From Hyphomicrobium sp. (GTDB lineage Bacteria; Pseudomonadota; Alphaproteobacteria; Rhizobiales; Hyphomicrobiaceae), in the NCBI RefSeq assembly GCF_003987855.1, contig NZ_RXIZ01000015.1, positions 385,522 through 444,955 of the forward strand: 59,434 nucleotides of DNA. Reading direction: 5' to 3'. Position numbers and translations under genes: made by a program. This document shows positions 7,906 to 17,470 of the stretch, piece by piece (the first letter of the stretch is position 1; each line of letters begins with the position of its first letter). The notes beneath the pieces are model-generated. The model made no database searches. It was not told the origin of the DNA and saw only the letters and a list, made by a program, of their open reading frames with translations.

Positions 7906-9456
7906 ATGATGAGTTGTTTTGGCGTTAGCCATTGCGGGCGCTTGAGCCTCAAGTCCGCGACAGGCTTTTTCCTTTTTATCGCAGGTGTTTCGCTTGCGGG
8001 CTGCAGCGCTGATGTCACGCGCTTTGACAGCACATCCTTTAATTTCGATGATGGACCGGTTACCGGGAGCAATCCGATCCCGCCGGAACCCGTACACACG
8101 AGTTCACTAAGCGATAACCAAGCTGTGGACTCAGCGACCCCGCGTGGTCCGTATGGGGCTGGCGCGAAATCGGTTCAGGTCGCTGCGTTGTCCGACCCGG
8201 CGACCGACCGTCCAGCGTACGCTCCGCCGCCTCAGCAACCCGCCTATCAGGCGAAGCCATTTGGCAAAGCCAAGCGGGAACCTGGCTACACGGCTGAAGC
8301 CCCCAAGGAACATCCGGCGCAGTTCTCCCGCGGCGAGATGATCGAAGTAAAGCCGGGTGACACCATCTATGGGCTGTCCCGTCGTCATCGCGTCTCGCTT
8401 GCTGGGTTGATGAGCGTCAACAATCTCAGCAACCCCAATCTCAAGCCGGGACAGAAGCTTTACCTGCCGACAGAAAACGCTCCTGCCGTTGCCTCGAAAT
8501 CGAGCGCAGCTGCCGCGAGCGCGGCGGTCGAATCCGCGCGGCCGGCTCCGATTCCGCTCGCACAGGCGAGCCCGGACGTCGCTGCTCGATATAGTGCGAG
8601 CTATACGGTGAAGCCTGGAGACTCGCTCTACGGCATCGCGCGCACATACAAAGCAAAGTTCTCTGAGCTGCAGCAGGTGAACGGCATCACCGATCCGCGC
8701 CGCGTAAAGCCGGGAATGACACTGCGCGTGCCTGGTGGAGCCGCGGGCGACACCTCGAACGTCGCCAACGCCGCGCCCGCGGTTTCTTCGCCGCCATCCG
8801 TAGCATCTGCTCAACCCGCATTGCCGCCGGCCGCGACCGCAGAAGCGACTTCGGAGCCTCCACGCTTGGGCGACGCGACGACGATGCAGCCGACTATCAT
8901 CAATGGCGAGAAGCGCGTCGCATCGCTTTCCGACAAGGCAACCGATGCATCCCCGGTGGTGCCACCGGTGCAGCCGTCTGCGCCACAGCGCAAGCCTGAC
9001 GTGGCCGAACAGAAGGTTGCAATTGCTGCTCCGCCGCCGTCATCGGCACCAGCTGCGGCTTCGGCCACCGGCGACAGCGTGAAACTGCGGTGGCCAACAA
9101 GCGGTAAGGTCATCGCTGGCTTCGGCAGCCGTACGGACGGAACGCACAACGACGGTATCAACCTTCAGGTGCCGCTCGGAACCGAGGTTCACGCTGCGGA
9201 ATCCGGTGTGGTTGCGTACGCTGGAAACGAGCTCAAGGGCTATGGCAACCTCGTCCTGCTTCGTCACGACAATGGCTGGGTGACGGCTTACGCTCATAAC
9301 GACGAGCTTCTGGTGAAGCGGGGCGATAAAGTCCGTCGCGGGCAGGTCATCGCCAAGGCAGGCAAGACCGGCTCCGTCGATCAGCCGCAGGTCCACTTTG
9401 AATTGCGTCAAGGCTCACGGCCGGTAGATCCGATACCGTACCTTGAAAAGCTTTGA
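7906..9456 (+). CDS. NlpD-like lipoprotein: two LysM domains and a degenerate M23 domain
   Basis: The product has a lipoprotein signal with lipobox (SLAGC), two LysM domains that bind peptidoglycan (VKPGDTIYGLSRRHRVSLAG and VKPGDSLYGIARTYKAKFSE), long Pro/Ala linkers, and a C-terminal M23/LytM domain of about 120 residues. In that domain the usual HxGxD is NDGIN and the usual HLHFE is QVHFE, so the zinc ligands are mostly missing. That is the pattern of NlpD/EnvC proteins, which activate amidases instead of cutting the wall themselves. ATG 7906 has GAGGTG upstream; ATG 7882 in the same frame is also possible. The position after surE supports an NlpD role. Confidence 0.88.
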   Translation: MMSCFGVSHCGRLSLKSATGFFLFIAGVSLAGCSADVTRFDSTSFNFDDGPVTGSNPIPPEPVHTSSLSDNQAVDSATPRGPYGAGAKSVQVAALSDPATDRPAYAPPPQQPAYQAKPFGKAKREPGYTAEAPKEHPAQFSRGEMIEVKPGDTIYGLSRRHRVSLAGLMSVNNLSNPNLKPGQKLYLPTENAPAVASKSSAAAASAAVESARPAPIPLAQASPDVAARYSASYTVKPGDSLYGIARTYKAKFSELQQVNGITDPRRVKPGMTLRVPGGAAGDTSNVANAAPAVSSPPSVASAQPALPPAATAEATSEPPRLGDATTMQPTIINGEKRVASLSDKATDASPVVPPVQPSAPQRKPDVAEQKVAIAAPPPSSAPAAASATGDSVKLRWPTSGKVIAGFGSRTDGTHNDGINLQVPLGTEVHAAESGVVAYAGNELKGYGNLVLLRHDNGWVTAYAHNDELLVKRGDKVRRGQVIAKAGKTGSVDQPQVHFELRQGSRPVDPIPYLEKL

Positions 9457-9504
9457 CGTAACGATCTAGCGCGGGGGCAACGCGCTGGCACAGAGGGAAG
9501 ACTA

Positions 9505-9536
9505 GGGGGCCGGGTCCCAAGATCCGGCTCCCTTTA
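9505..9536. terminator. terminator between convergent genes
   Basis: GGGGGCCGG (9505-9513) pairs with CCGGCTCCC (9524-9532) with one G-T wobble and is followed by a short T run (ttta). It lies between the stop codons of the converging NlpD-like gene and the DUF815 ATPase gene and could serve both strands. Confidence 0.6.
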
Positions 9537-9576
9537 TTGATGCGCTACGCACCTGCGATGCGGAGCGTGCCGCCAG

Positions 9577-10434
9577 TCAGATCGAAGTTCTTTTCCGCCC
9601 GGCGAGGTCTTGCACGTACTGCCACGCCACCCGCCCTGACCGCGCCCCCCGGGTCGTTGACCACTCCAGCGCGTCGCGTTCCAGTTCAATGTCATCGATC
9701 TTGATGCCGAAGTGCTCGACGTAGGCGCGAACCATCGCCAGATAGTCGTCTTGGCTGGCGTTATGAAATCCGAGCCACAGGCCAAAGCGATCAGACAACG
9801 AGACTTTCTCTTCCGTCGCTTCGCCAGGGTTGATCGCCGTCGCCCGCTCGTTATCGATCATATCGCGCGGCATCAGATGCCGCCGATTGGACGTCGCGTA
9901 AAAAATCACGTTCTGAGGTCGGCCCTCGATGCCGCCGTCGAGCACGGCCTTGAGGGATTTGTAACTCGTATCGTCATGATCGAATGAAAGATCGTCGCTG
10001 AAGACGATGAAGCGCAAAGGCGCCGCAGCCTTCAACAGAGACAGGCACCGCGGCAGCGACGCGATGTCTTCCCGGTGAATTTCAACGAGCTTCAACCCGC
10101 CGCTACCAGCGAGCGCATCCGCATGCGCCGCCTTCACGAGGCTCGACTTTCCCATGCCTCGGGCCCCCCAGAGGAGGGCATTGTTCGCCGGCAGCCCCTC
10201 TGCGAACCGGCGCGTGTTGTCGAGAAGAATTCCCGCGGTCCGGTCAATGCCCTTCAGGAGCTTGAGCGGCACGCGGCTGACCTCCGGAACTGGTTCGAAG
10301 CTGCCATTCTCCGCGTGCCAAATGAAGGCGTCGGCCGCGCCGAAATCAGCTTTGCGAAGCGGAGGTGGGCTTAGGCGCTCGAGAGCGTCTGCTATCCGCT
10401 CGAGCAGCGGACGGTAGGGATCGGCGTCACTCAT
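9577..10434 (-). CDS. DUF815 AAA-type ATPase
   Basis: The protein is 285 residues with a P-loop GARGMGKSSLVKAAHADA near residue 95 and a Walker B-like run FIVFSDDLSFD near 143. An arginine-rich sensor region (YATSNRRHLMPRD) and a C-terminal helical lid (SGRVAWQYVQDLAGR) follow. This layout fits the DUF815 family of stand-alone AAA ATPases, whose cellular role is not established. It sits between the nlpD-like gene and yajC, a common arrangement in the order, and is transcribed opposite to both. The start ATG at 10434 has an AGGAGG-like sequence just upstream on its strand (reverse complement of ttccaggagg region is less clear, so start confidence is moderate). Confidence 0.85.
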   Translation of the reverse strand: MSDADPYRPLLERIADALERLSPPPLRKADFGAADAFIWHAENGSFEPVPEVSRVPLKLLKGIDRTAGILLDNTRRFAEGLPANNALLWGARGMGKSSLVKAAHADALAGSGGLKLVEIHREDIASLPRCLSLLKAAAPLRFIVFSDDLSFDHDDTSYKSLKAVLDGGIEGRPQNVIFYATSNRRHLMPRDMIDNERATAINPGEATEEKVSLSDRFGLWLGFHNASQDDYLAMVRAYVEHFGIKIDDIELERDALEWSTTRGARSGRVAWQYVQDLAGRKRTSI

Positions 10435-10661
10435 CGTGATTTCCAGGAGGTGATTGCGCCCGGCAAGCTATCTGCCGGGAAAACCGTGTTTAATCGCTCG
10501 CGAACGTTGTGCCAACGGCCTTAAACAGGCCTTTGCGAGGTTGCAAAAGAGCCTCGGACCACTATAGTCCGCCCAAATTTGAGGGGCTCTTTCCCCCCGG
10601 CCCATTGGGTTTCGGGGCGGCAGTGCTTATTCCAATCGCACCCAGAGGACGTTTCCTGCCA

Positions 10662-11003
10662 ATGTTTACGACTCCCGCCTTCGCACAGGCCGCTGCAGCC
10701 CCGAGTGTCATGGACCCGCTCGGCGGTCTGCTGATTCCGATGCTCCTGATGCTGGCGATCTTCTATTTCCTGCTGATACGTCCTCAGTCGCAGCGTGCCA
10801 AGGAACTTCGCGCCCGGGTCAACGCCGTCCGCCGCGGTGATACGGTCGTCACATCTGGTGGTATGGTCGGCAAAGTGACGAAGGCGGTCGACAACAGCGA
10901 CGAGATCGAAGTCGAACTCGCAGAAAACTTTAAGGTACGCATCATCAAGAGCACCCTCCTGGAAGTGCGTGCCAAGGGCGAACCTGTCAAAGACGCAACG
11001 TGA
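10662..11003 (+). CDS. yajC: preprotein translocase subunit YajC
   Basis: YajC is the small single-span partner of SecDF in the Sec holotranslocon. The product (113 residues) starts MFTTPAFAQAAAAPS, has one membrane helix (LIPMLLMLAIFYFLLIRPQ) ending in the hallmark LIRPQSQR, and then a small soluble domain (RRGDTVVTSGGMVGKV). The frame is open to 10509, but ATG 10662 fits the family. secD starts 89 bases downstream, so the three genes probably form an operon. Confidence 0.94.
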   Translation: MFTTPAFAQAAAAPSVMDPLGGLLIPMLLMLAIFYFLLIRPQSQRAKELRARVNAVRRGDTVVTSGGMVGKVTKAVDNSDEIEVELAENFKVRIIKSTLLEVRAKGEPVKDAT

Positions 11004-11092
11004 TTGAAGTCGTCCCGCGTGCCAAACACAAGATGCGCCTGATGTGCACGGCTTGACCCGCACATCTCCTAAATGCACGAGACCTACTTCCA

Positions 11093-12715
11093 ATGCTGCA
11101 GTTCACTCGCACCAAAGTCTTCCTGATCCTGCTTACGTGCTTCGCGGGATTTATGGTGGCGCTCCCCAACTTGTTCTCCAAGGAAACCGTCGCTTCATGG
11201 CCATGGTTCCTGCCGCACAAGCAGTTGACGCTCGGCCTCGACCTTCAAGGCGGCGCCCACTTGCTGCTCGCCATGGATCAGGAAGAGATCAAGAAGGACT
11301 GGCTGAACAATTTGCGCGACGAGTCCCGTAAGGTTTTGCGGGAAGCGAAGATCGGATTTACCGGCGTCGGCATTCAAGGCTCACAGCTTGTTATCAAGCT
11401 CGCTAAGCCCGACGAGCGCGCACAGGCAATCAAGGAACTTCACAAGATCCGCCAGACAATCGGCACTGCCGTGCTGGGTTCCGGCGGCTATGATTTGGAT
11501 GTCAGCGAAGGCAACGATCCGGGCACTGTGATCGTGAAGCCTTCGGAAGCTGGCTTGCGCGCCCGCATTGCGAATGCCGCTGCGGCATCGATCGAGACGA
11601 TCAACCGCCGCGTCAACAATCTAGGGACCTCTGAATCGACGATTGTGCGCCAAGGCACCGATCGGATTCTGATCCAGTTTCCTGGCCTGAAGGATACGAA
11701 GGACCTCAAGGCGCTCATCGGCGAGACGGCCAAACTGACCTTCCACGAGGTCAATACCTCGACGTCTGCCGAAGATGCCAAGCAAGGCGGTATTCCGACG
11801 GGCTTCAAGATCTATCCCAGCGATAAGGAAGAGGGCGGCCCGAGCGAATATCTACTGCGCGAGCAGCCGGTCGTTCAGGGCGAAGATCTTGCCGACGCTC
11901 AGCCAGGCTTCGATAGCCGAACCAACGAGCCGGTGATCAATTTCCGCTTCAACCAAGTCGGTGCGCGCAAGTTCGCAAACTTCACCAAAGACAACGTCGG
12001 CAAGCCCTTCGCCATCGTGCTCGACGACAAAGTCTTGTCCGCGCCGGTCATTCGCGAACCGATCCTTGGCGGCTCCGGTCAGATTTCCGGCAACTTCACC
12101 GTCGAGAGCACGAACAAGCTCGCGGTTCAGCTGAGATCGGGCTCGCTCCCCACCAAACTCACGATCGTCGAAGAACGCACCGTCGGCCCGTCCCTCGGCG
12201 CCGACTCCATTGCCGACGGCAAGCTCGCGGGTATGATCGGCGGCATTGCCGTGGTCTGTCTCACGATCTTGGCCTACGGCACGTTCGGCATTTTCGCCTG
12301 CGTCGGCCTCGTGGTGCACTTGGTGTTGACGGTTGCGCTGATGACGCTCATCGGCTCGACCCTAACCTTGCCCGGCATCGCCGGTCTTGTCCTCGGCGTT
12401 GCCATGGCCGTTGACGCCAACGTTTTGATCTATGAGCGCATCCGTGAAGAGCTACGAGCCGGCAGAACGCCGGTTGCTGCAATCGACACCGGGTTCCAGC
12501 GCGCATTCATCACGATCGCCGACAGTCAGCTGACGACGCTCGCTTGCGCGGTCATCATGTTCTGGCTCGGGTCCGGTCCCATCCGCGGCTTCGCCGTGAC
12601 GCTGACAATCGGCATTCTGACTTCGATCTTCGCCTCGGTGACGGTCGTGCGAATGCTCATATGGTTCTGGCTCAAGGCTCAGCCGAAGGGCCGCATTCAG
12701 ACCGTGCCGGTCTAG
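11093..12715 (+). CDS. secD: protein translocase subunit SecD
   Basis: SecD and SecF use the proton motive force to pull exported proteins out on the periplasmic side. The 540-residue protein has an N-terminal membrane helix, the periplasmic P1 head with the LGLDLQGGAHLLLAMD signature, and a C-terminal block of membrane helices with GLVLGVAMAVDANVLIYERI, which holds the functionally important aspartate. ATG 11093 starts right after a noncoding spacer from yajC. The stop lies 11 bases before the secF start, indicating coupling. Confidence 0.96.
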   Translation: MLQFTRTKVFLILLTCFAGFMVALPNLFSKETVASWPWFLPHKQLTLGLDLQGGAHLLLAMDQEEIKKDWLNNLRDESRKVLREAKIGFTGVGIQGSQLVIKLAKPDERAQAIKELHKIRQTIGTAVLGSGGYDLDVSEGNDPGTVIVKPSEAGLRARIANAAAASIETINRRVNNLGTSESTIVRQGTDRILIQFPGLKDTKDLKALIGETAKLTFHEVNTSTSAEDAKQGGIPTGFKIYPSDKEEGGPSEYLLREQPVVQGEDLADAQPGFDSRTNEPVINFRFNQVGARKFANFTKDNVGKPFAIVLDDKVLSAPVIREPILGGSGQISGNFTVESTNKLAVQLRSGSLPTKLTIVEERTVGPSLGADSIADGKLAGMIGGIAVVCLTILAYGTFGIFACVGLVVHLVLTVALMTLIGSTLTLPGIAGLVLGVAMAVDANVLIYERIREELRAGRTPVAAIDTGFQRAFITIADSQLTTLACAVIMFWLGSGPIRGFAVTLTIGILTSIFASVTVVRMLIWFWLKAQPKGRIQTVPV

Positions 12716-12726
12716 GAGACGCTCCC

Positions 12727-13710
12727 GTGTTCATGAAACTCCTTCCTGTTTTCAAGGGCGTCGACTTCTTCCCGCACGACCTGCGTCTACCCTTTATGAA
12801 GTACAAGGGTCCCGCACTTGCGGCTTCCATCGTCGCCATGCTGATCTCGCTTGGCCTCTGCATCACCCTTGGTCTCAACTACGGCGTCGACTTCAAGGGC
12901 GGTTCGCTCGTCGAATTGAAGACCAAATCCGGCAACGCCGACATCAGCGGCCTTCGCGAGAAGCTCAACGGCCTGGGGCTTGGCAACGTTCAGATCCAGG
13001 AGTTTGGCAGTCCCGATGACGTGCTCGTCCGCCTTGAGGAACAGCCCGGCGGTGAGGCAGCACAGCAGGAAGGATTGAAGAAGGTGACCGCCGCCACGGA
13101 AGCCGACTACGTGCAGCGGCGTGTCGAGGTCGTGGGACCGGCAGTATCCAGCGAATTGCGCATGACGGGCTTCATCGCCGTTGCGGCAGGTATTCTCGCG
13201 ATCGTCGCCTACGTATGGTTCCGATTTGAATGGCAGTTCGCTGTCGGCGCGGTCGTCGCGTTGACGCACGATGTTCTCGTCACCGCTGGCATCTTCTCGC
13301 TCTTCCGGATCGAATTTGACCTCTCGACGGTCGCAGCGCTTCTGACGATTCTCGGCTACTCGGTGAACGATACTGTCGTCGTGTCCGACCGTATTCGTGA
13401 GAACCTGCGCAAGTACAAGAAGATGGAGCTCAACGAGCTTCTCAATTTATCGATCAACGAAACGCTGTCGCGCACCATCTTGACCGGCTTGACAGCCGTT
13501 GCCGTGCTCGTTTCGCTTTATATCTTCGGCGGCGAAGTGATCAGAAGCTTCAACCTCGCGATGCTGCTTGGCGTCGTGATCGGCACCTATTCGTCGATCT
13601 TCATTGCAGCGCCGCTGCTTGGCTATCTCGGCGTCAAGCGCGATTGGAGCGAAGCCGCGGCCAAGATGCTGGGTTCAGCCGGTGCCAAGACCACGAAGGC
13701 AAAAGTTTAG
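12727..13710 (+). CDS. secF: protein translocase subunit SecF
   Basis: SecF is the partner of SecD in Sec-dependent export. The product has the N-terminal first helix, the LNYGVDFKGGSLVELKTKSG motif, and the membrane block with ILGYSVNDTVVVSDRIREN. GTG 12727 lies 8 bases after AGGAG and is the best start (327 residues); an ATG two codons later is possible. The frame reaches back to 12544 only inside secD. The next gene, of Mth938 type, starts 21 bases downstream. Confidence 0.95.
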   Translation: MFMKLLPVFKGVDFFPHDLRLPFMKYKGPALAASIVAMLISLGLCITLGLNYGVDFKGGSLVELKTKSGNADISGLREKLNGLGLGNVQIQEFGSPDDVLVRLEEQPGGEAAQQEGLKKVTAATEADYVQRRVEVVGPAVSSELRMTGFIAVAAGILAIVAYVWFRFEWQFAVGAVVALTHDVLVTAGIFSLFRIEFDLSTVAALLTILGYSVNDTVVVSDRIRENLRKYKKMELNELLNLSINETLSRTILTGLTAVAVLVSLYIFGGEVIRSFNLAMLLGVVIGTYSSIFIAAPLLGYLGVKRDWSEAAAKMLGSAGAKTTKAKV

Positions 13711-13731
13711 AAAGACCGGGGCGGCGCCGCG

Positions 13732-14109
13732 ATGACGAGCGACGTCGCCCGATATCCCTACGAGACGCCGGTGACGGCTTACGGCAACGGCGGCTTCCGC
13801 TTTGCCGAAATGAGCCACCGCGGTTCAATCCTGTGCTTGCCGTCGGGCATCTACGCATGGCCAGTGACCAGCGTAGAATCGCTCTCGAATCCCGATATCG
13901 GCTTTCTCCTCGACCGTGTAGAAGCACCGATCACGGTGTTGCTCGGCACAGGCGAGAAGCAAATTTGGCCTGAGCCGGAAGTCTACGCTCTCTTCGCGAA
14001 CGCTGGCATTGGCCTGGAACCCATGTCGACCGGCGCAGCCGCGCGCACTTACAACATTCTGATCGCCGAAAAGCGCCCAATCGCAGCCGCGTTGATCGCG
14101 GTGCCCTGA
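13732..14109 (+). CDS. Mth938-like (DUF498) protein, NDUFAF3 type
   Basis: The 125-residue protein matches the Mth938/AAMDC fold: a short N-terminal strand, FRFAEMSHRGSILCLPSGI, then a Rossmann-like half with ITVLLGTGEKQIWPEPEVY and the GIGLEPMSTGAAARTYNIL segment. The mitochondrial relative NDUFAF3 helps assemble respiratory complex I, and in alphaproteobacteria genes of this family often sit beside secDF, as here. The 21-base gap from secF and 32-base gap to the next gene indicate one operon. The bacterial role is inferred, not proven. Confidence 0.88.
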   Translation: MTSDVARYPYETPVTAYGNGGFRFAEMSHRGSILCLPSGIYAWPVTSVESLSNPDIGFLLDRVEAPITVLLGTGEKQIWPEPEVYALFANAGIGLEPMSTGAAARTYNILIAEKRPIAAALIAVP

Positions 14110-14141
14110 AACGCGATGGCACCAGTTGTGGGAAGCGACGC

Positions 14142-14975
14142 TTGAGCGACAGCAGCATACCACCGATCGATTTCGAGGCAGTCCGCGCGAGCGCACGCGC
14201 CAACGCTTTGGGTCGTTTCTACGCGGCGCTATTCGCTCCCGCGGAAGCTCGCGACGATCTGATCGCGCTTGCTGCCTTTACGGGCGAGATCGAGCGTATT
14301 TCCCGCCAGGTGCACGAAGCCGCGCTCGGCGAAATCAGGGTTGCATGGTGGCGCGATGCGTTCCTGAGCAGGGGAGAGAGCGGTCGTTCCGGCAATCCAG
14401 TTCTGGATGCCTTTGCGGAGGTGATCCGGCGGCGGGATCTGCCGCTCGGATTCATCGAGGACTACCTGGAGGCCCATGCGCGCGCCCTCTATGGCGAACC
14501 GCCCGCAAATGACAATGATCTTTTCGCGAGCATGCGGATCATCGACGGCACGCCGTTGCGGTTCGCCGCACGTATTCTTGGTGCCGAGCTGGACGATGAA
14601 ATTGTGGACTTGGCCGCGCGCGCCGTAGGTTCCGCGAGGATCGGCTTGGAGTTGCCCTACGCCTTGATGCACGGGCGCGCCCTGCTTCCAACGGCAAGGG
14701 CTCCGAACCCTTACACGGATGAACCTCTGGCGGACTGGAGGCCGCAAATCGGCTGGCTCGTGGCAGAGGGCCGCCGGGCGATGGTCGACGTGCGGCGTCA
14801 TCTCACGGGCAAACCACGGATATTTACGACCGCTTTGTTGCCGCTTGCCCTCGTCGAGCCCCATTTCCGCGCTTTGGAACATACTCGGCACGAGCCGGCG
14901 CGCGACATTGTAGAGATCGCGCCTATTGCTCAGTTGTGGCGTATTGCACGCGCGCATTGGTCAGGTCGCATCTGA
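14142..14975 (+). CDS. squalene/phytoene synthase-like protein, NDUFAF6 type
   Basis: The product (277 residues) has the all-helical squalene/phytoene synthase fold outline, with LGEIRVAWWRDAF near residue 63 and a helical C-terminal half. The first aspartate-rich motif needed to bind prenyl diphosphates is not visible: the expected place reads LAAFTGEIERISRQV. The family includes the mitochondrial complex I assembly factor NDUFAF6, also thought to be non-enzymatic. Start is TTG 14142 with GGGAAG seven bases upstream. Its place next to the NDUFAF3-type gene supports an assembly role over terpenoid synthesis. Confidence 0.8.
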   Translation: MSDSSIPPIDFEAVRASARANALGRFYAALFAPAEARDDLIALAAFTGEIERISRQVHEAALGEIRVAWWRDAFLSRGESGRSGNPVLDAFAEVIRRRDLPLGFIEDYLEAHARALYGEPPANDNDLFASMRIIDGTPLRFAARILGAELDDEIVDLAARAVGSARIGLELPYALMHGRALLPTARAPNPYTDEPLADWRPQIGWLVAEGRRAMVDVRRHLTGKPRIFTTALLPLALVEPHFRALEHTRHEPARDIVEIAPIAQLWRIARAHWSGRI

Positions 14976-14995
14976 CGACCAGGCGAAGAGGGCAG

Positions 14996-17464
14996 ATGGC
15001 AACTAAACTTAGACGTAAGCTGCGGGACTTCGCAGCGTGGTTCGTCCTTCCTCTGGCTTGCGCGGCTTTCGTACTGTCGCTGTCGCAAGCGGCAGAGGCC
15101 TTGCCTGTAATTACCTGGCGTCTCGAAAACCCATTCCGCTTCTTTATCGATCCGCACGACACCAACGTTCATCGTGAGACCTACAGGTCATTGGGCGCGC
15201 GCGACCGCGCCACACCGGTGATCTCTGCGGAGCACGCGCTTCAAAGCAATGATCGTGACGGTTGGGCCGCGTCTATGGTCCAGAAGACGTGCTGGAAGAA
15301 TAACAGGTTCAAATGCGATGCCTACGACGACTACATCAATCCGTCTCGCCATGCGGTCATCGCCAAGATCTCAGGCATAGACGCGGCTTCCACGCTGTCG
15401 TGTAGTTGGTATTCCGCGCCGCGCGGGGATGCCAAAAATCCCCGGGGCGATGCGATCACCCAGCCCTGTAGTGAATCCGTCCGCTTCGTCGTGCCCTATC
15501 CGGGTGGCGCGCTGATCACCGTCGAAATCGGCGGTCGGCAGATTGCCAAATCCGAGATCAAGGTCCGCGATATCCTCATCGCGGGAATGGGCGATAGCTT
15601 TGCTTCGGGCGAGGGGAATCCGGACGTTCCGGTCCGCTTTTCGCGAGAGCGTACGACCGACTACAGCACGATGGGGATATACGGCACGTTAACCGGATAT
15701 CCGGCGCGCATCGGCCCCTGGCGCGATCTCGGCGACAAATCCTTCATCAAGGAAAACGCCCGCTGGCTCGATCAAGCCTGCCACAGGTCGCTCTATTCGG
15801 AGCAATTGCGCACAGCGTTGCAGTTGGCGGTTGAGGACCCCCATCGCGCGGTGACGTACGTTGGCGTTTCCTGTGCCGGCGCGGAGATAACCGAAGGACT
15901 ATTCCTTCGCTACAAGGGCAACGAATGGGTGCCGAACCCGCCACGGCTTTCACAGCTATCAGCGGTTGCCGAAGCTCAGTGCGGAAAGAACGAAACCGAA
16001 GCCGTCGGCCTTCCCGACTCCTACTATCAGAACGGTGCTGTGCCCGAGCTTCGCGACATCGTCATGCGGAAGTGCCCGCAGGACGACGCGCGCAAGATTG
16101 ATCTGGTCCTCTTGTCGATCGGAGGTAACGACATCGGTTTTTCGCGTCTGGTCGCGAATACGGTGCTCTCCAATGAATCGCTGCTCCGGAAGCTCGGCGG
16201 CTGGCTCGGCGAGGTTCACAGCGATGCCGAGTCGACAGCCGCGCTCGATAAGCTGGCTCCGCGCTACAAGGCTCTTAATCGCGCGATCCACGCACTGCTT
16301 TATATTCCTTGGAACGAGAGCGATCGCATTTTGCTCGTCGCCTATCCAGGTCTGGCGCTGCAGGGCGATGGCAGCCAGATGTGCGGAAGCGGCAACGCCG
16401 GCATGGACGTCTTTCCGGACTTCCAGCTGGACCGCACGAAATTGAAGCTCGGAACCTGGTTTGCTGACAAGCTCAATCGGCAGATGCGTGAAAGCTCTGA
16501 CGAGTTCGGCTGGACTTTCGTCGAGACACACCGTCGCTCGTTCATTGGCCGCAGCATCTGCGCGGGATTGAGCGTCGAAGGTGTGAGCGATGTTGACGAC
16601 CTTCGCCTTCCCCGCAAGATCGATGGGATGTGGACGCCCTACAATCCGGGTGATTACCAGCCTTACGCTGCCCGTCAGCGTTGGTTCCGAACACCCAACG
16701 ACGCCTTCTTGACGGGCAACTTTCATGTCGCCGCCGGTCTATTGACGAAGATCTTGCCCTTCGAGCCTTTCGCGCCGTTTCAGTTGGTGCTCGCCTCAAC
16801 CTACTCTGGCGCTTTCCATCCCACTGCAGAAGGTCAGGCAGCGATCGCAGACGCCGTTGTTGAAAAGGCACGCGCCGTCCTGGCGAAGTACGGGCAAGGA
16901 CCCGACGCCGATCCAACCGGCTACACGGTTCCAGCACCCGGCGATGTCCCGCCAGTCGCCGAGCCCAATGTCGACATTCCCGATGTGAAATCTGTCTTGT
17001 CGAAATCGCAGGGCGGCGGCGCGCCTGCGCCGATCACTGGCACAATCCCGGCGAAATCTGCCGAGCCAGACGATGACAGTGATGTTGGCGAGCCCGACCC
17101 TGACGATAAGCCCACCACGATCGAAACGATTGGCGTGACATCAGGAGCGCCTGGAACAGATCCAGCGCCGACGACAACCGCACCATCGCCGCCGACACCG
17201 CCGGTCCAGGCGGCGGTGGATCCGGCAGTCCCGCCTGCCGCAGTGCCTGCGGGGAACACGCTGATCCTCCAGCGATCGGCATTGCCGCCCGTCGCAGAGC
17301 CGCAAGGATCCACGAAGGGGCCGGCCGTATCGCAATCGCCCGTGGCGATTGAATCCGTGGCGCCTCCCGCGCCTGCAAGCCCAGCTCCCACGCCGAGCAC
17401 TGCACCTGCTGCGAGCGATGACTTCGCTCCAAAGCCGTTCGCTCCTGCCGCAAGTGGTCAATAG
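14996..17464 (+). CDS. large secreted SGNH/GDSL hydrolase
   Basis: The 822-residue protein has an N-terminal signal or anchor helix (FVLPLACAAFVLSLSQAAEA), a beta-rich domain to about residue 190, then an SGNH hydrolase domain. Catalytic blocks are visible: GMGDSFASGEG (Ser about 201), IGGNDIGFSRL (Asn about 378) and FHPTAEGQ (His about 608). The last 170 residues are a Pro/Ala/Thr-rich low-complexity tail that may cross the wall or be unstructured. It is probably an esterase or acyl-hydrolase acting in the periplasm or outside; the substrate is unknown. ATG 14996 follows AGAGGG. The stop lies 6 bases from that of convergent trmFO. Confidence 0.85.
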   Translation: MATKLRRKLRDFAAWFVLPLACAAFVLSLSQAAEALPVITWRLENPFRFFIDPHDTNVHRETYRSLGARDRATPVISAEHALQSNDRDGWAASMVQKTCWKNNRFKCDAYDDYINPSRHAVIAKISGIDAASTLSCSWYSAPRGDAKNPRGDAITQPCSESVRFVVPYPGGALITVEIGGRQIAKSEIKVRDILIAGMGDSFASGEGNPDVPVRFSRERTTDYSTMGIYGTLTGYPARIGPWRDLGDKSFIKENARWLDQACHRSLYSEQLRTALQLAVEDPHRAVTYVGVSCAGAEITEGLFLRYKGNEWVPNPPRLSQLSAVAEAQCGKNETEAVGLPDSYYQNGAVPELRDIVMRKCPQDDARKIDLVLLSIGGNDIGFSRLVANTVLSNESLLRKLGGWLGEVHSDAESTAALDKLAPRYKALNRAIHALLYIPWNESDRILLVAYPGLALQGDGSQMCGSGNAGMDVFPDFQLDRTKLKLGTWFADKLNRQMRESSDEFGWTFVETHRRSFIGRSICAGLSVEGVSDVDDLRLPRKIDGMWTPYNPGDYQPYAARQRWFRTPNDAFLTGNFHVAAGLLTKILPFEPFAPFQLVLASTYSGAFHPTAEGQAAIADAVVEKARAVLAKYGQGPDADPTGYTVPAPGDVPPVAEPNVDIPDVKSVLSKSQGGGAPAPITGTIPAKSAEPDDDSDVGEPDPDDKPTTIETIGVTSGAPGTDPAPTTTAPSPPTPPVQAAVDPAVPPAAVPAGNTLILQRSALPPVAEPQGSTKGPAVSQSPVAIESVAPPAPASPAPTPSTAPAASDDFAPKPFAPAASGQ

Positions 17465-17470
17465 ATTTCG

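Noticed and set aside
14142-14975. Phytoene or squalene synthase for carotenoid or hopanoid synthesis
   Set aside because: The first aspartate-rich motif is missing and no terpenoid genes are nearby.
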